Shown here: positions 1-9,618 of the stretch, one piece after another
Layout of the letters: every line of letters begins with the position of its first letter
Numbering within the stretch: position 1 is the stretch's first letter
Origin: Trichomonas tenax
Lineage: Eukaryota > Parabasalia > Trichomonadida > Trichomonadidae
Direction: 5' to 3'
Length of the DNA stretch: 64,000 nucleotides
Assembly (NCBI GenBank): GCA_023091735.1
Contig: JALKBU010000050.1
Coordinates: 1 to 64,000, forward strand
Made by a program: the position numbers and the translations under genes
The notes under the pieces: generated by a model
The model's database searches: none
What the model was told of the DNA's origin: nothing
What the model saw: only the letters and a program-made list of their open reading frames with translations

Positions 1-1621
1 TATTTTAGATTTTTATCATATCTTTGAATAAACATGTTTTATAGCTCATATATACTGTTTTTTCTATATATTCTATATATAAAATGCATATTGTCAGTTG
101 ATCTATATATGTGCATTTGATTTTTTGGTGAATATTTTGGGCTGTAATTCATTATACAATAAGATAGTATTCATTAGAAGAAACAAATAATGTAAATCCA
201 ATGAAATTAAAGACGAGCTCGATTAATTTAATAATGCAAAATATCGAAAAGTATATTTATGTGCACTTACTATACATAAATCATACAGCGTAACGTAGTT
301 AATGTATTTGTGAGTTAGTTGTTTCTTAAAATCGAATTGTTGTATTTCGCATATATTATAAACGTGCATCATTGTGACGAGTTGAGTATTCTGAATAGTG
401 ATTTTGCATAGGAATGCTGATGTGTATCATTGTAGCGTATCAGATCTTCTCAATACCCACTGTAGAAAAAGATAAATTTTTCGAGATTTCGATCTTACCG
501 ATAATGACGTGCTTTGATGGTGGCATTGATACATATAGAATATGTAGCACACGTCAACAATAGATAACACCATGATTTCAAACTGGAACAAAGATGCAAT
601 TTGTATCTCGGTAACCAGAATGAAAAATATGAAATCAAAGATAAAAAGGGCTTACAGAAGAATATGATGTTAAACCAACCAAAAATTTATCCGACCGAAC
701 AAAAAGTGAGATTGAATAGTTTACAGTTGCGGAAAGGTGACGAGTTTTTTTATATATATTTATCATGAGATGAAATTATTTTCTAAATAGAATATGAGAG
801 ACATGTGTTTATTCAATCCATAGTTTTTATAACTTAGTGTATTAACAATAGACACTTATATCAGATAATATTATCCATTCCATATTAATTTGTCAATTAG
901 GTGCATGAGTGAATGTGCACATCAATTACATAGAACTTATATATCATAGATTGTAAAGTATTTTGATTTATATCAAATATTAAACTTAAATCAAATATTA
1001 TATGTAAATAAATCATGAACAATCAATATATCATATAAAAATTGATTGTATTTGTGACAACCTTAATTATAAGAGCCAATTTCGGGACAAAATCAGAACT
1101 CACCAATATCGACCATTGTATGCTGCATAATTAATTTTGCTATTGTTTATTTGTAGATAAAGTCATAGTTAATATAATTCATGATGTGATATTCGCTCAA
1201 CATTCATTTGATGATGAGATATAAACAATATTATCAATAAGTTTTGCTAATATCCATTTCTCATATGCGAATTCATTAATAACATCCATGCTATAGATAC
1301 ATTGTATCAAAATCCAAATTTCATAATAATTTTAATTAATTTGTTCGAAATTCAAAAATAAAAATAGATATTTGGATTTTATTAAGTTATGAAATATCAT
1401 AAGTGTTGATTTTGAAATGAAAGCTAGACGCACAAGATATGAATTCAATTTTTGAAATTTGAAAAAAATATTAAATCAAAAAATGTCCTAATTCCTGTGA
1501 GAAAAGTAAATCATCACATGTTCTAAAAATAAAAATGAAATAAAAGAGGAACCAAATTACGATAAAAGTGAAAATAATTGTTCAGCTATACCTGGTCAAA
1601 TGAGGACGATAAACATTTGTA
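1..1621. other. AT-rich intergenic region
   Basis: This is strongly AT-rich DNA with no open frame longer than chance and no recognisable RNA gene, repeat or transposon end. The last few hundred bases would contain the promoter of the proteasome gene at 1622, but I could not place a clear initiator there. Confidence 0.6.
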
Positions 1622-2392
1622 ATGCAAGATTTGTATCTTCCCTCTTCCTACGAAGTCGAACAAGAGGAGCCAGTGAGAGCATTAGAACCAGCTAACGTTC
1701 CTGACCCATGCCAATTTATTAAAAATCATCTTTCGTTAAGTTATACAAACGAGCCTAACAAAATGGCCGCTGTTCATGGTACAACAACACTTTCTTTCAT
1801 CTACAATGGTGGTATTGTTGTTGCTGTTGACTCGCGTGCAACAGGAGGCCAATTCATTTTCTCTCAAACAGTTATGAAAATCCTTCCAATTGCACCAAAT
1901 ATGATTGGTACAATGGCTGGTGGTGCTGCCGACTGCCAGTACTGGTTACGCAATCTTTCTCGCCTTATTCAACTTCACAAATTCCGCTATCAACAACCAT
2001 TAACAGTTGCTGCTGCCTCTAAAATCCTTGTCAACGAACTTTACGAATATAAAGGCTACAACCTTTCTATTGGTTCTATGATTTGCGGTTACGACAACAC
2101 TGGTCCACATATTTTCTACATCGATAATGACGGCTCACGTATTGCTGGTAAACGCTTCTCTGTCGGTTCTGGTTCCACACACGCATATGGTGTTCTTGAT
2201 ACATGCTATCGCGAGGATATGACAAAAGAAGAGGCCTGTGAACTTGGTCGTAAGGCAATTTACCATGCTACATATCGTGATTCTGGTTCCGGTGGTCGTG
2301 TTACTGTTGTCCATATTACAGAGAATGGTGTTGAATGGGTTGATCAGACTGATGTTTTCGATATGCATGATTTTGAAAAGAAGAATTTCTAA
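1622..2392 (+). CDS. PSMB5: 20S proteasome subunit beta type 5
   Basis: This is the catalytic beta5 subunit, giving the chymotrypsin-like activity of the 20S core. The 256-residue precursor carries a 53-residue propeptide ending in His-Gly, followed by the nucleophile Thr54 (mature Thr1, TTTLSF). Counting from Thr1, Asp17 (VAVDSRA), Lys33 (VMK) and Met45 (GTMAGGAADC) fall exactly where beta5 needs them. Met45 marks the chymotrypsin-type S1 pocket. The YRDSGSGG segment supplies the late Asp and Ser of the active site. Length matches the family. The ATG is unambiguous, and downstream there is only AT-rich DNA. Subunit type is clear from the S1 residues, so confusion with beta1 or beta2 is unlikely. 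Confidence 0.97.
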   Translation: MQDLYLPSSYEVEQEEPVRALEPANVPDPCQFIKNHLSLSYTNEPNKMAAVHGTTTLSFIYNGGIVVAVDSRATGGQFIFSQTVMKILPIAPNMIGTMAGGAADCQYWLRNLSRLIQLHKFRYQQPLTVAAASKILVNELYEYKGYNLSIGSMICGYDNTGPHIFYIDNDGSRIAGKRFSVGSGSTHAYGVLDTCYREDMTKEEACELGRKAIYHATYRDSGSGGRVTVVHITENGVEWVDQTDVFDMHDFEKKNF

Positions 2393-2699
2393 AACGCTGA
2401 TTCTAAATTCCTTTAGATAATAATTTTTCTTTATTTAACGATTTTCACACTCGAACAACTTATTTAAGGATTTTTATTTCATCAAATTCACTATGCAAAT
2501 ATCTAAATTTAAAATAACTATAGAATTCCTAAAATAAATATCAACTATTTTATAATAGTTCTTGAAAATATGTTTTTCAAATTTTTAAATTTAGTTATAA
2601 GAAATAGATAGACAAGATTAAGCATAAATAGACCTTTATAAGGCGTTTGATGCGAAGATTTTTGTTTATACAAACAATTAATAAAAATCCAGAATAAAA
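2393..2699. other. convergent intergenic spacer
   Basis: This spacer lies between two genes whose 3' ends face each other. It is AT-rich and I see no feature in it beyond possible polyadenylation-type A/T runs. Confidence 0.5.
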
Positions 2700-3410
2700 T
2701 TAAAGCGAAATCCTTCGTGAAACACGAACACCAATCGGAGGAATATCGAACTTAACAATGAAAATCTTGGTATAAAGGCAAATGAATGCCAAATCACCGA
2801 ATAAATTCGATATTGTAATACGGATCAAATCTCCTTGATCCATTGGGATGAAATAGCGAAGAACTAAAAATGATAATGTGACAGCGAAAGAAGCCATCGA
2901 CAAAATTCTTGAAAACGTGCGAGAAGACAAATAAATCGTCTTCAGAGTGATATCCATGGCAAATATGTAAACGACTCCACTTAAATACATAATGTTAACA
3001 AAGATTGCATGAGCAATCTCAGATTCACCCACAGATATAAATGTCATTAAAAAGTGAGCTGCAACACAGGTGTATCCTGAGATTGTGAGTGTCATCATTG
3101 CAGACTTGTACTTCTTTTCGCTCATTTTCGGTTTTAATTTGCGAATAATTTTGAATGCCACAAGGCGAGAATAAAAGATAATGAACATTACAACGGAGCT
3201 AACCATCATAAAAAAGTTGACTATTTTACCGTCCGGCTGATAAGGGACAACATCAGTGATATAAGGAAAACTAAATCTAATATTTGTTTTTGTTCCGAAG
3301 TAAACTGCAGTTCCTATAATGAGAGCTGTCAGTGGGAGAATAAGAATTAAATAGTTGAGGATGTTGATGTGAAGAAGGATTGTGATTGGATGATCCTCAA
3401 ATCCGTCCAT
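2700..3410 (-). CDS. Frag1/DRAM/Sfk1-like membrane protein
   Basis: This is a 236-residue polytopic protein with about six hydrophobic segments: near residues 18-38, 62-82, 105-128, 133-155, 170-190 and 200-222. After the first segment comes FPYITDVVPYQPDGKI, which resembles the PYISDTG..P signature of the Frag1/DRAM/Sfk1 family. Members of that family are six-span proteins of the Golgi, lysosome or plasma membrane, including the PGAP2-like branch acting on GPI anchors. The Arg-rich C-terminus (VRVSRRISL) is probably cytosolic. The family call rests on one motif plus topology. The exact role (GPI remodelling, autophagy or phosphoinositide traffic) cannot be told from sequence. Confidence 0.6.
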   Translation of the reverse strand: MDGFEDHPITILLHINILNYLILILPLTALIIGTAVYFGTKTNIRFSFPYITDVVPYQPDGKIVNFFMMVSSVVMFIIFYSRLVAFKIIRKLKPKMSEKKYKSAMMTLTISGYTCVAAHFLMTFISVGESEIAHAIFVNIMYLSGVVYIFAMDITLKTIYLSSRTFSRILSMASFAVTLSFLVLRYFIPMDQGDLIRITISNLFGDLAFICLYTKIFIVKFDIPPIGVRVSRRISL

Positions 3411-3697
3411 TTTTTATTGTATGTAATTGCGCCCATAAGTAAACATCAAAATTAAAAAAAGAAAAATCTGTGTTATTGGCCGAAATAATGAAATAATTTC
3501 AAAATTGACCTATTCATAAGCTTCTCCATATCAAATTACATATATTTTAGTTGTTTTAATGAAAAAAGAAACAGAATCAAATGATATTGAATTTAACAAA
3601 GCTTTATCGAGAATTTTGTTGAAACATTTCGTAATGGTTCTAATAGGGCTATTATAAAACATGTTTAAAGCATGATTATATATTCTGAAGATTGCAT

Positions 3698-4120
3698 ATG
3701 GGCGTGATTTCACGCCAAAAAATAATGACAGCTTCTAAAAAAATGGAGTTGAAGATATCGCAGTCAATATATATAACAAATGTGCCAGAAGACTATCTCA
3801 CTATACCAAAGTTGCATGGCCATTTCTCCAAGTACGGGAAAATTAGATCAATTGGTATTACTACATCTGGTACTGCTGTTATTATATATGAAACAATAGA
3901 TGCTGCTACAAAGGCTCTGAATTCAACAGAATCATTTGCAAATGTTAGGAATCTTATTATCGAGCCATATATAAAACCAGGTCATGTCGTTACTGATCTC
4001 ATAAATGATGTCAACTATCCAAAGGTTATGAAAGAAGTTACAGAAGTGTGCGCTAAAATTGATGAAATGCAAATGAAATCAGTAATGGATCGTTTTAATC
4101 TTCATGCTGATCAGAAGTAA
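3698..4120 (+). CDS. RRM protein resembling RBM26/27
   Basis: This is a small RNA-binding protein of 125-140 residues, depending on start. One RRM fold is visible: SIYITNVPED forms beta1/RNP2, then IPKLHGHFSKYGKI, TAVIIYETIDAATKAL (degenerate RNP1 on beta3), and a last strand LIIEPYIKP. The pattern IPKL..HFSKYG..I and the phrase NSTESF..VRNLIIEPY resemble the second RRM of RBM26/RBM27, which works in nuclear RNA turnover with ZC3H18/MTR4. Those proteins also have PWI and CCCH domains, which are absent here, so this may be a free-standing RRM. Candidate ATGs are 3698, 3725 and 3743; the third starts just before the fold. The C-terminal helix is probably a coiled coil. Confidence 0.65.
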   Translation: MGVISRQKIMTASKKMELKISQSIYITNVPEDYLTIPKLHGHFSKYGKIRSIGITTSGTAVIIYETIDAATKALNSTESFANVRNLIIEPYIKPGHVVTDLINDVNYPKVMKEVTEVCAKIDEMQMKSVMDRFNLHADQK

Positions 4121-4457
4121 GGTTTAGCGATACTTTTGTTGCTTCCCTTTAAAGGAAACATGACGAATTCGGTTTTATATAATTCAGTCCAAAAAATGAT
4201 TTCATGTTATTATGTTGTATGATCATTGTATGTTAAAATATCCTGTTTCTCAAAAGAAATAAGTGACCTCGAATATCTAAATCAAATTTATTACAATGAA
4301 ATTTTTTTTTCAAATTAGAATCATATTGGTTCATTTTGAAAATGAGATAGCTTTTAGTAGTACTTGATGATGTGTTTTGTTCAGACTCCTATATATTGCA
4401 TTTTGTAAATCTATATTAAATTTTTTAGTTCATAACAAATAGAGAAGAAAATGGTAA
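4121..4457. other. convergent intergenic spacer
   Basis: AT-rich spacer between the 3' ends of the RRM gene and the bromodomain gene. I see no gene, RNA or repeat in it. Confidence 0.5.
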
Positions 4458-5120
4458 TTAGTTGGTACCCTCTTTTCTGGCAATATAATCTTCTAAAGCT
4501 AATAGTGTCTTGCGGCTTAATGTTCCAAAATCAATTGGTTCTTCGGGGTCTGGAACAAATCCAGGTTCTTTAGCCTTTATTAAGGCTATGATTTCATCTG
4601 TATTTCCATCATTCATAAGATTTTGGATGCTATTCATGATTTTTTGAACTCTTTGCAAAGTAAACGGTTCTATTTTTGTAGTTAATGGAATTGGAGTTTG
4701 GGAACCTAATGCAGCAGGAGGATTTTGTAAAATATTTTGAACTTCCTTCGTTAGATTGATAATTTGCTGTTCATAATTGCGTAAATTTGTCATTGCTATA
4801 GCAGTTACACGTTTAGCGAATCTTTTTTTAAGATAAATTGCAACACCACCGATTACAGAATCTGCAGTGTTAAATTCAACAGCATTATCCCAAATCAAAT
4901 TCATATCTTCAATCCACGGTTGATATCCTGTGTATTGTGTATTATTGATTTTCTTTTTGATCGTTGATAAATCCATTGGCTTTTTAATTCTGTTTTTGTA
5001 GTCTGCAGCGATCTTTTTGTCGTCATCGTAAGGCTTAAGGAATGGAAATGCAAGTGACTCATTGCAAAACTCTTTAGTAATCGTCAGCATTACTGAGTTT
5101 CTATGTTCAGCTGTCGCCAT
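4458..5120 (-). CDS. BET-type protein: one bromodomain plus NET domain
   Basis: This is a chromatin reader of 220 residues. Residues about 15-110 form a bromodomain: FPFLKPYDDD (WPF-like shelf), then KKPMDLSTIKKKI, and the WDNAVEFN segment with the acetyl-lysine-contacting Asn. The C-terminal 65 residues (TDEIIALIKAKEPG...IDFGTLSRKTLLALEDYI) match the NET/extra-terminal domain of BET proteins, including the acidic EEPIDF strand. BET proteins usually have two bromodomains, so this is a reduced form. The start is set at ATG 5120 (MATAEHRN), not at an upstream in-frame ATG, because an initiator GTCACTTTTC at 5128-5137 sits 14 bases before it and overlaps the longer reading frame. Confidence 0.88.
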   Translation of the reverse strand: MATAEHRNSVMLTITKEFCNESLAFPFLKPYDDDKKIAADYKNRIKKPMDLSTIKKKINNTQYTGYQPWIEDMNLIWDNAVEFNTADSVIGGVAIYLKKRFAKRVTAIAMTNLRNYEQQIINLTKEVQNILQNPPAALGSQTPIPLTTKIEPFTLQRVQKIMNSIQNLMNDGNTDEIIALIKAKEPGFVPDPEEPIDFGTLSRKTLLALEDYIARKEGTN

Positions 5121-5127
5121 CTTTCTA

Positions 5128-5137
5128 GAAAAGTGAC
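5128..5137 (-). promoter_or_regulatory. initiator element of the BET gene
   Basis: GTCACTTTTC on the minus strand fits the trichomonad initiator TCA(+1)-pyrimidine-T/A. The predicted +1 A is at 5134, giving a 14-base leader before ATG 5120. The same ten-base string occurs before the Raptor and SPX-transporter genes. Confidence 0.65.
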
Positions 5138-5185
5138 AAATCATTCATTTTTATCACTAATTGAACATCAAATCATTGTGTTTGC

Positions 5186-5368
5186 TTGATTTCTAGCATG
5201 GATTACTTAAAAGCTAGAAAATATAGTACTATTTCTTGGATTGTTTTAGTTATATTTGTATGTTTATGTGTTTTCATTTCGATATTGATTTCAAAGAATG
5301 TGTATATTTATAAATATTACAAATTTTATTTACCATTATATCATAATTCATTATACACTATATTATAA
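5186..5368 (+). CDS. possible small single-span membrane protein
   Basis: A 60-codon frame divergent from the bromodomain gene. It encodes a Lys/Arg-flanked hydrophobic stretch (about residues 17-37, ISWIVLVIFVCLCVFISILI) followed by a Tyr-rich tail. Its last bases overlap the 3' end of the convergent thioredoxin-fold gene. There is no homology I recognise. AT-rich DNA readily yields hydrophobic frames, so it may be spurious. Confidence 0.2.
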   Translation: MISSMDYLKARKYSTISWIVLVIFVCLCVFISILISKNVYIYKYYKFYLPLYHNSLYTIL

Positions 5369-6036
5369 CCGAAGTGCTCTGATATTGCTTTAATAAATGG
5401 CTGAATATCTTTTGCACCTTTATATCTTGTTCCAACGCCGTCCTTGTAGAAGTAATATGATGGTAGTGATGGTTTTCCGAAGGCGTTGATAGCATCATTA
5501 TCACGAGTCATCGCAAAAGTGATATTATATTTTCTGAATGCAGCAGAAGCTGCTGTAAGAAGCATGGGAGCCTTGAATGCACGATGGAATAGCAAAACCA
5601 TTGGATCTGTTCGCATTGTCCATGTTTCATCAATTTCATCAATATTAGAACTCAATTTCTCTGTGATAAATTGGAGCATTCCATTTGTTGTGTACATTCC
5701 ATCGAATTTTAAGTATTCTTCAGATGTAAACAACATAAATATCGGAACAGCTTTGATTTTATACTTATTGACAGCGGTAGGGTTCTTATTACAGTCTGCG
5801 TACGCAAACTGTACAAATCCCTCAAGATGTTCTTGTGCTTTTTCAAACTCAGCAGAAACTTGAGAACATGATGGGCAATCTTTAGTGAAAAACATCACAA
5901 ACCAAGGCATTGTTTTCTTTCCTTCAGTTATGAACGCCTTGAAATAGTGCTCATTCAGTTCGTATATTAATGATTGCGAAAGAAATATGAAGAAAGGAAA
6001 CATTGTGTCACTTTTTGCAACTAAAAAAGAATCCAT
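5341..6036 (-). CDS. thioredoxin-fold ER protein (PDI-like, CPSC)
   Basis: This is a 231-residue protein with a hydrophobic N-terminus (MFPFFIFLSQSLIYEL from the second in-frame ATG at 6003), probably a signal peptide. A thioredoxin domain follows: MPWFVMFFTKDCPSCSQV with a CPSC redox pair, then FAYADCNKNPTAVNKYKIKAVPIFMLF with the cis-Pro of thioredoxin folds. A second region (about residues 130-225) looks like another, redox-inactive thioredoxin fold (PSLPSYYFYKDG...YKGAKDIQPFI). The unusual CPSC and the pairing of active with inactive folds suggest a PDI-like oxidoreductase or chaperone of the secretory pathway. Either ATG (6036 or 6003) could be used. No KDEL-type tail is seen, as the protein ends YNEL. 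Confidence 0.75.
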   Translation of the reverse strand: MDSFLVAKSDTMFPFFIFLSQSLIYELNEHYFKAFITEGKKTMPWFVMFFTKDCPSCSQVSAEFEKAQEHLEGFVQFAYADCNKNPTAVNKYKIKAVPIFMLFTSEEYLKFDGMYTTNGMLQFITEKLSSNIDEIDETWTMRTDPMVLLFHRAFKAPMLLTAASAAFRKYNITFAMTRDNDAINAFGKPSLPSYYFYKDGVGTRYKGAKDIQPFIKAISEHFGYNIVYNEL

Positions 6037-6268
6037 TTTATTGAGAAAAAGAGCAACTCTACAATTTAATGTGATATATTTATGCTCAAATTTGAAAAAT
6101 AACTCATGATATCTGGTCTTATAAAAGAGTTGCTATCGAAAGAGATCTCATAACGTAAGGGTAGTTCTGAAGCATGTTACAGTTCGAAAGATTTATTCTT
6201 TATATCGCAAGGAAAAAAAATAATGAAATAAAACAACAATAATAGTAGCTACTGTTATCCAACGATTC

Positions 6269-6454
6269 TTATTGCTTATAAGAATTCTTGATATTGTCCA
6301 ATTCCTTCTGTGCTGACTCTATTTGATCATGGATATTTTCAATATCGCCAACAAGCTGACAACGCTTCATTAGTTCCTCTTCATACTTGTCAGCGAGGGC
6401 TTCGTACTCATCAATAAGCTCCTGCGGTGTTTTCGAATTGTTATTTTCACTCAT
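6269..6454 (-). CDS. small coiled-coil protein
   Basis: This is a 61-residue, highly charged protein with heptad spacing through residues 12-58 (ELIDEYEALADKYEEELMKR...IHDQIESAQKELDNI). The ATG lies 17-20 bases after TCAATTTTTTT, an initiator-like string in the right orientation. That and the clean composition support a real gene. Size and coiled coil fit a small subunit of a tethering, BORC/BLOC or kinetochore complex, but I do not recognise the family and assign no function. Confidence 0.55.
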   Translation of the reverse strand: MSENNNSKTPQELIDEYEALADKYEEELMKRCQLVGDIENIHDQIESAQKELDNIKNSYKQ

Positions 6455-7050
6455 TATAAAATATAAAAAAATTGACGTTTTTAAGGTTCAAAATTAACTA
6501 ATTTAAAAAAAATCACATTTCTTGCTCATCCAATTTATTACGTATCACTTTTTAAGTAGTACATAATCTATATTAGGTCCAGTCTATCATTCCCTAGAGT
6601 TTCCAGAGGTAACATGCTATATTTTATTGATATTTTATATTATAAATTGCTTAAGAATCTTGGTATTGTTGTATTAACTAGATAAAACGCGGTAGTTTTA
6701 TGGTATTGTTTATTGCTACATTTAATTAATTCATATCATTTTTAATCATGTGATATTATGATATAATCATAATGCTGTGATCACAAAACTCTTTTTGGTT
6801 CATTATATGATTAAAGGGATACAACTCGATCATGAAATTAATGGAATGATTAAAAAGTGTATTTCAAGGAATGTAATTGAACAATTAAACACCAATTATT
6901 GTGCAGAAAGATTCCATTGATTAACATAATTATTTGAATAAAAACAAATAATTTTATAACATATATTAAATACTATTATCCATAAATAACATGGCATAAG
7001 CTGCCTCTACTAATGGTAGTATACACACAACAGATTTTAAAGAATGTAAA
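6455..7050. other. AT-rich intergenic region
   Basis: No open frame, RNA gene or repeat recognised. Several short palindromic AT tracts occur (for example around 6740-6780), as expected by composition. Confidence 0.5.
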
Positions 7051-7782
7051 TTATTTATATAATCTAATCCTAAGTGAAGCAAAATTAACAATTGCTGTTC
7101 TATACCTCAGTGACTTGGCAATGTAGTGGAGTGCAAGATCTGATTTAACACTATCAAAAGATTCTATCAAGAAATTTCCTTTGTACACAGCTAATTCTGG
7201 GGTAATAATATCTATATTCCATGATGCTGAAGTTTTTCTTTTGAATAAGAATGAAAAAATGCATAGTAATTGACTAAATATCCAAAATATAATAGATATA
7301 AATTGATTACTAAATGAAAGATAATGATCAATATCACTGAAACTGCCACATCTTATGGATGCTTTACGTGGAAATTTGTGAAATTTTAAGTGAGAAAATA
7401 AATTTGAAATTCCGATTTTTTTATAAATATTGATTTGTTTGATGTCCATAGGAAACTTATTATGTAGAGTTTCAATTATTGCATCAATATCTGATATACA
7501 ATCATTATAAAAGTCTATTTCAATCAAAGTTTTTGAAACTTGTTGAATTTCCTTTGTTATTTTAGGCTGGCATTGAACAATAACCTTGAATTTTTGAAAT
7601 GCTACTTTTATGCTGTCTATATTACGTTCGCTCATGTATATTTGATTATTATGGAAAAAATGTTTGTATTCCTTTGCTGGAACATATATGGTCATGTTTC
7701 TATCAATGCTTTGCAGCTTTCTTATTAACTGTCTCCCAATATTCGTATCTGGTCCAATAATCAACACATCATAGGTATTCAT
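7051..7782 (-). CDS. Rossmann-like (saccharopine dehydrogenase-like) ORF
   Basis: A 243-residue frame. It begins with a dinucleotide-binding type strand-loop-helix, YDVLIIGPDTNIGRQLIRKL, in which the usual GxGxxG is replaced by GPDTNIG. A second unit follows, IDSIKVAFQKFKVIVQCQ. A hydrophobic segment lies near residues 160-182. The opening and the membrane-associated middle part resemble saccharopine dehydrogenase-like oxidoreductases of about 400 residues, so this would be a shortened or degenerate copy. It lies beside a clear transporter pseudogene, which raises the chance that it too is decaying. Function uncertain. Confidence 0.4.
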   Translation of the reverse strand: MNTYDVLIIGPDTNIGRQLIRKLQSIDRNMTIYVPAKEYKHFFHNNQIYMSERNIDSIKVAFQKFKVIVQCQPKITKEIQQVSKTLIEIDFYNDCISDIDAIIETLHNKFPMDIKQINIYKKIGISNLFSHLKFHKFPRKASIRCGSFSDIDHYLSFSNQFISIIFWIFSQLLCIFSFLFKRKTSASWNIDIITPELAVYKGNFLIESFDSVKSDLALHYIAKSLRYRTAIVNFASLRIRLYK

Positions 7783-7956
7783 TCAACAATTAATGATTAA
7801 ATCTCCAGCAATCACTTCCCAGCATCAATATAATATGCATAAATCTCCTCAAAATTCAATTTTCCTTAAACATCATCATCAATAGCCTGGAATTCAAATA
7901 TAGTAAAGTTTAAATGACATTAACATGTTTAATCATAAGCATTTAAAAAACAAGAG

Positions 7957-8889
7957 TTATATCAATGTGCTTTTGAGTATTTCCATGTTGTTGAAAGGAA
8001 TATAATTAACTTCTTCGTCTTCATCGGAAAACCAAACGAGTTCCAAAGGTTTAGAAACTTTTGGATCAAAGATGTTGCCGTATCCAAACACAGCTGTGAA
8101 TATGCAGAATGTACCAAAGAAATAGCATCCAACATTTAATCCCATGATTTCTTTGATTGTCGGGAAAAGATATCTGACAATGATTGAGCCGATCTCGTTG
8201 GATCCAGCCACAAATGCAGCAACAGGAGGTCTATATACACTATTAAACAACTCTGGTCCAATGAACCATGGGAATGGACCCAAAGCAAGTCCGAAGAAGA
8301 AAAGATACATCGCAACAAAAAATATCGGAAGCCAACCTGTATTTTGATATCGGAGTGTTGATGCTTAAAGAATCAAAATAATACCGCATCCAATGCTTTA
8401 GCCGCAGAATAATGGCATTCTTCCTATTTTATCAATCGTTAGTCCGAAGATGATGACACCGATTAATTGCATTACCATGGATCCGACACTTGCGAATTCA
8501 GGTCTAAAGTTAATTCCTGCTTTCCTTAGGTCCTTGTTTAAGTTGTTTGTCATTGCACCAATGCCGCTGAACTGCTGCAAAACCATGATATTGATAGCGA
8601 CGGAGAAGTTTATGATTTTTGCGTCAGTGAAGAAAGATTCAGATCTCTCACTTTTCCTTGGTGCTGTTTCTGGGCAGAACAAGATTACACCACATCCGAT
8701 GATTGAAAAAGCCATTGAAATGAGCGAAAGGACCTTCCAACTCAAAAACATACCTAAGAACTGCATGAATATGATGCCTAAGACAATGCCAACTTGGTGT
8801 AAACTGCTGAAGAATCCTGAGAATCCAACAGATGAAACATCGATCAAAAAAGTTGGTGGCTTCAGCACAATTAAGATTTTTTCTTTCAA
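7957..8889 (-). pseudogene. broken MFS sugar transporter
   Basis: Two consecutive open stretches lie in the same frame (8889-8401 and 8364-7957). They are separated by in-frame TAA codons at 8398-8400 and 8365-8367, with coding-quality sequence between (SIGCGIILIL, STLRYQNTGWLPIFFVAM). Together they give the second half of a sugar-porter type MFS carrier: SSLHQVGIVLG, then WKVLSLISMAFSIIGC, CPETAPRK (the PESP..L-like loop), QQFSGIGAMTNN (the QQxSGIN motif of TM7), DKIGRMPLF (the D..GRR loop) and GPFPWFIGPELF (the GP.PW...EIF motif of TM10). The first four membrane spans are missing upstream. It is therefore 5'-truncated with two nonsense codons: a pseudogene unless stops are read through. Confidence 0.85.
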
Positions 8890-8944
8890 ATTTATCTATT
8901 GTTTTACGGATATTCATTTCATAGTGTTTCCTTTCGTTCCACAT

Positions 8945-9246
8945 AGATTTTATCTTGTTTACTTCAAAATCTTAAAATATCTTAAGTTTTCGCCTATTTT
9001 TACTTATTATTTTGATATTGTGATGGATTAATGTTATTGTGGAATCTGAATATACCAATGAAGTTTTGGAAATTTTCGAGATTTCATTTGAATATTCAGT
9101 TGAAAGCTGTTTAAACAACTCATATTCAATCATTATCTTTGATTGAAGATGAATATATAGTAGCCTTGTGTTATTCTAATGGTTTGATTGTATAATGAGT
9201 TGCTTCTTGTTGAAATTTGAAAATGAAAAAAAATTAAAATTATTTT
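8945..9246. other. intergenic region upstream of the transporter pseudogene
   Basis: The expected N-terminal half of the transporter (four membrane spans) is not found here in any frame. The stretch is AT-rich and otherwise featureless. Confidence 0.45.
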
Positions 9247-9585
9247 TCAGAGTGCAAAATTCGATGGTATGGTGTTTGCCTCCGGCTTGTTTTCACCTTT
9301 AGGGACATAATACCCAGAAATAATGATATTTGAATCGCCAGCGACACGAAAAACAACTTCTTCCGGCGCCATAATCAGTATATTTAATGGAGCTGTTGTT
9401 TCTGTTGCAGTCAACTGGCATAAAGGCACTTCTTCGTTTTTAATTTTGACAAATAACCTCGCGAGTGAGTTTTCTGTCGCTGCTGGACTTATTACAGCTC
9501 GTGTTATCATAAGGTCGTCTTCGAGTGCAGAGAAACACTTCATTCCACACTGAATTTCAAGACCGAAGAAACATGTTTCAGACAT
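9247..9585 (-). CDS. nucleoplasmin-like domain protein
   Basis: A compact 112-residue protein that looks like a single nucleoplasmin-like (NPL) beta-sandwich, as found in nucleoplasmins, FKBP39/46-type immunophilins and plant HD2 proteins. The strand order is visible: CFFGLEIQCGM, LMITRAVISPA, LARLFVKIKN, VPLCQLTATET, APLNILI, EVVFRVAGDSNIIISGYYVP. The FFGLEI opening and the SGYYVP closing are the NPL hallmarks. The acidic tracts and FKBP domain of relatives are absent, so the chaperone core stands alone. A histone-chaperone role is inferred. The ATG at 9585 follows TCAATTTTTTTTTG, a plausible initiator. Confidence 0.6.
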   Translation of the reverse strand: MSETCFFGLEIQCGMKCFSALEDDLMITRAVISPAATENSLARLFVKIKNEEVPLCQLTATETTAPLNILIMAPEEVVFRVAGDSNIIISGYYVPKGENKPEANTIPSNFAL

Positions 9586-9618
9586 CAAAAAAAAATTGAA
9601 ATAAAAATAAACGTAATT

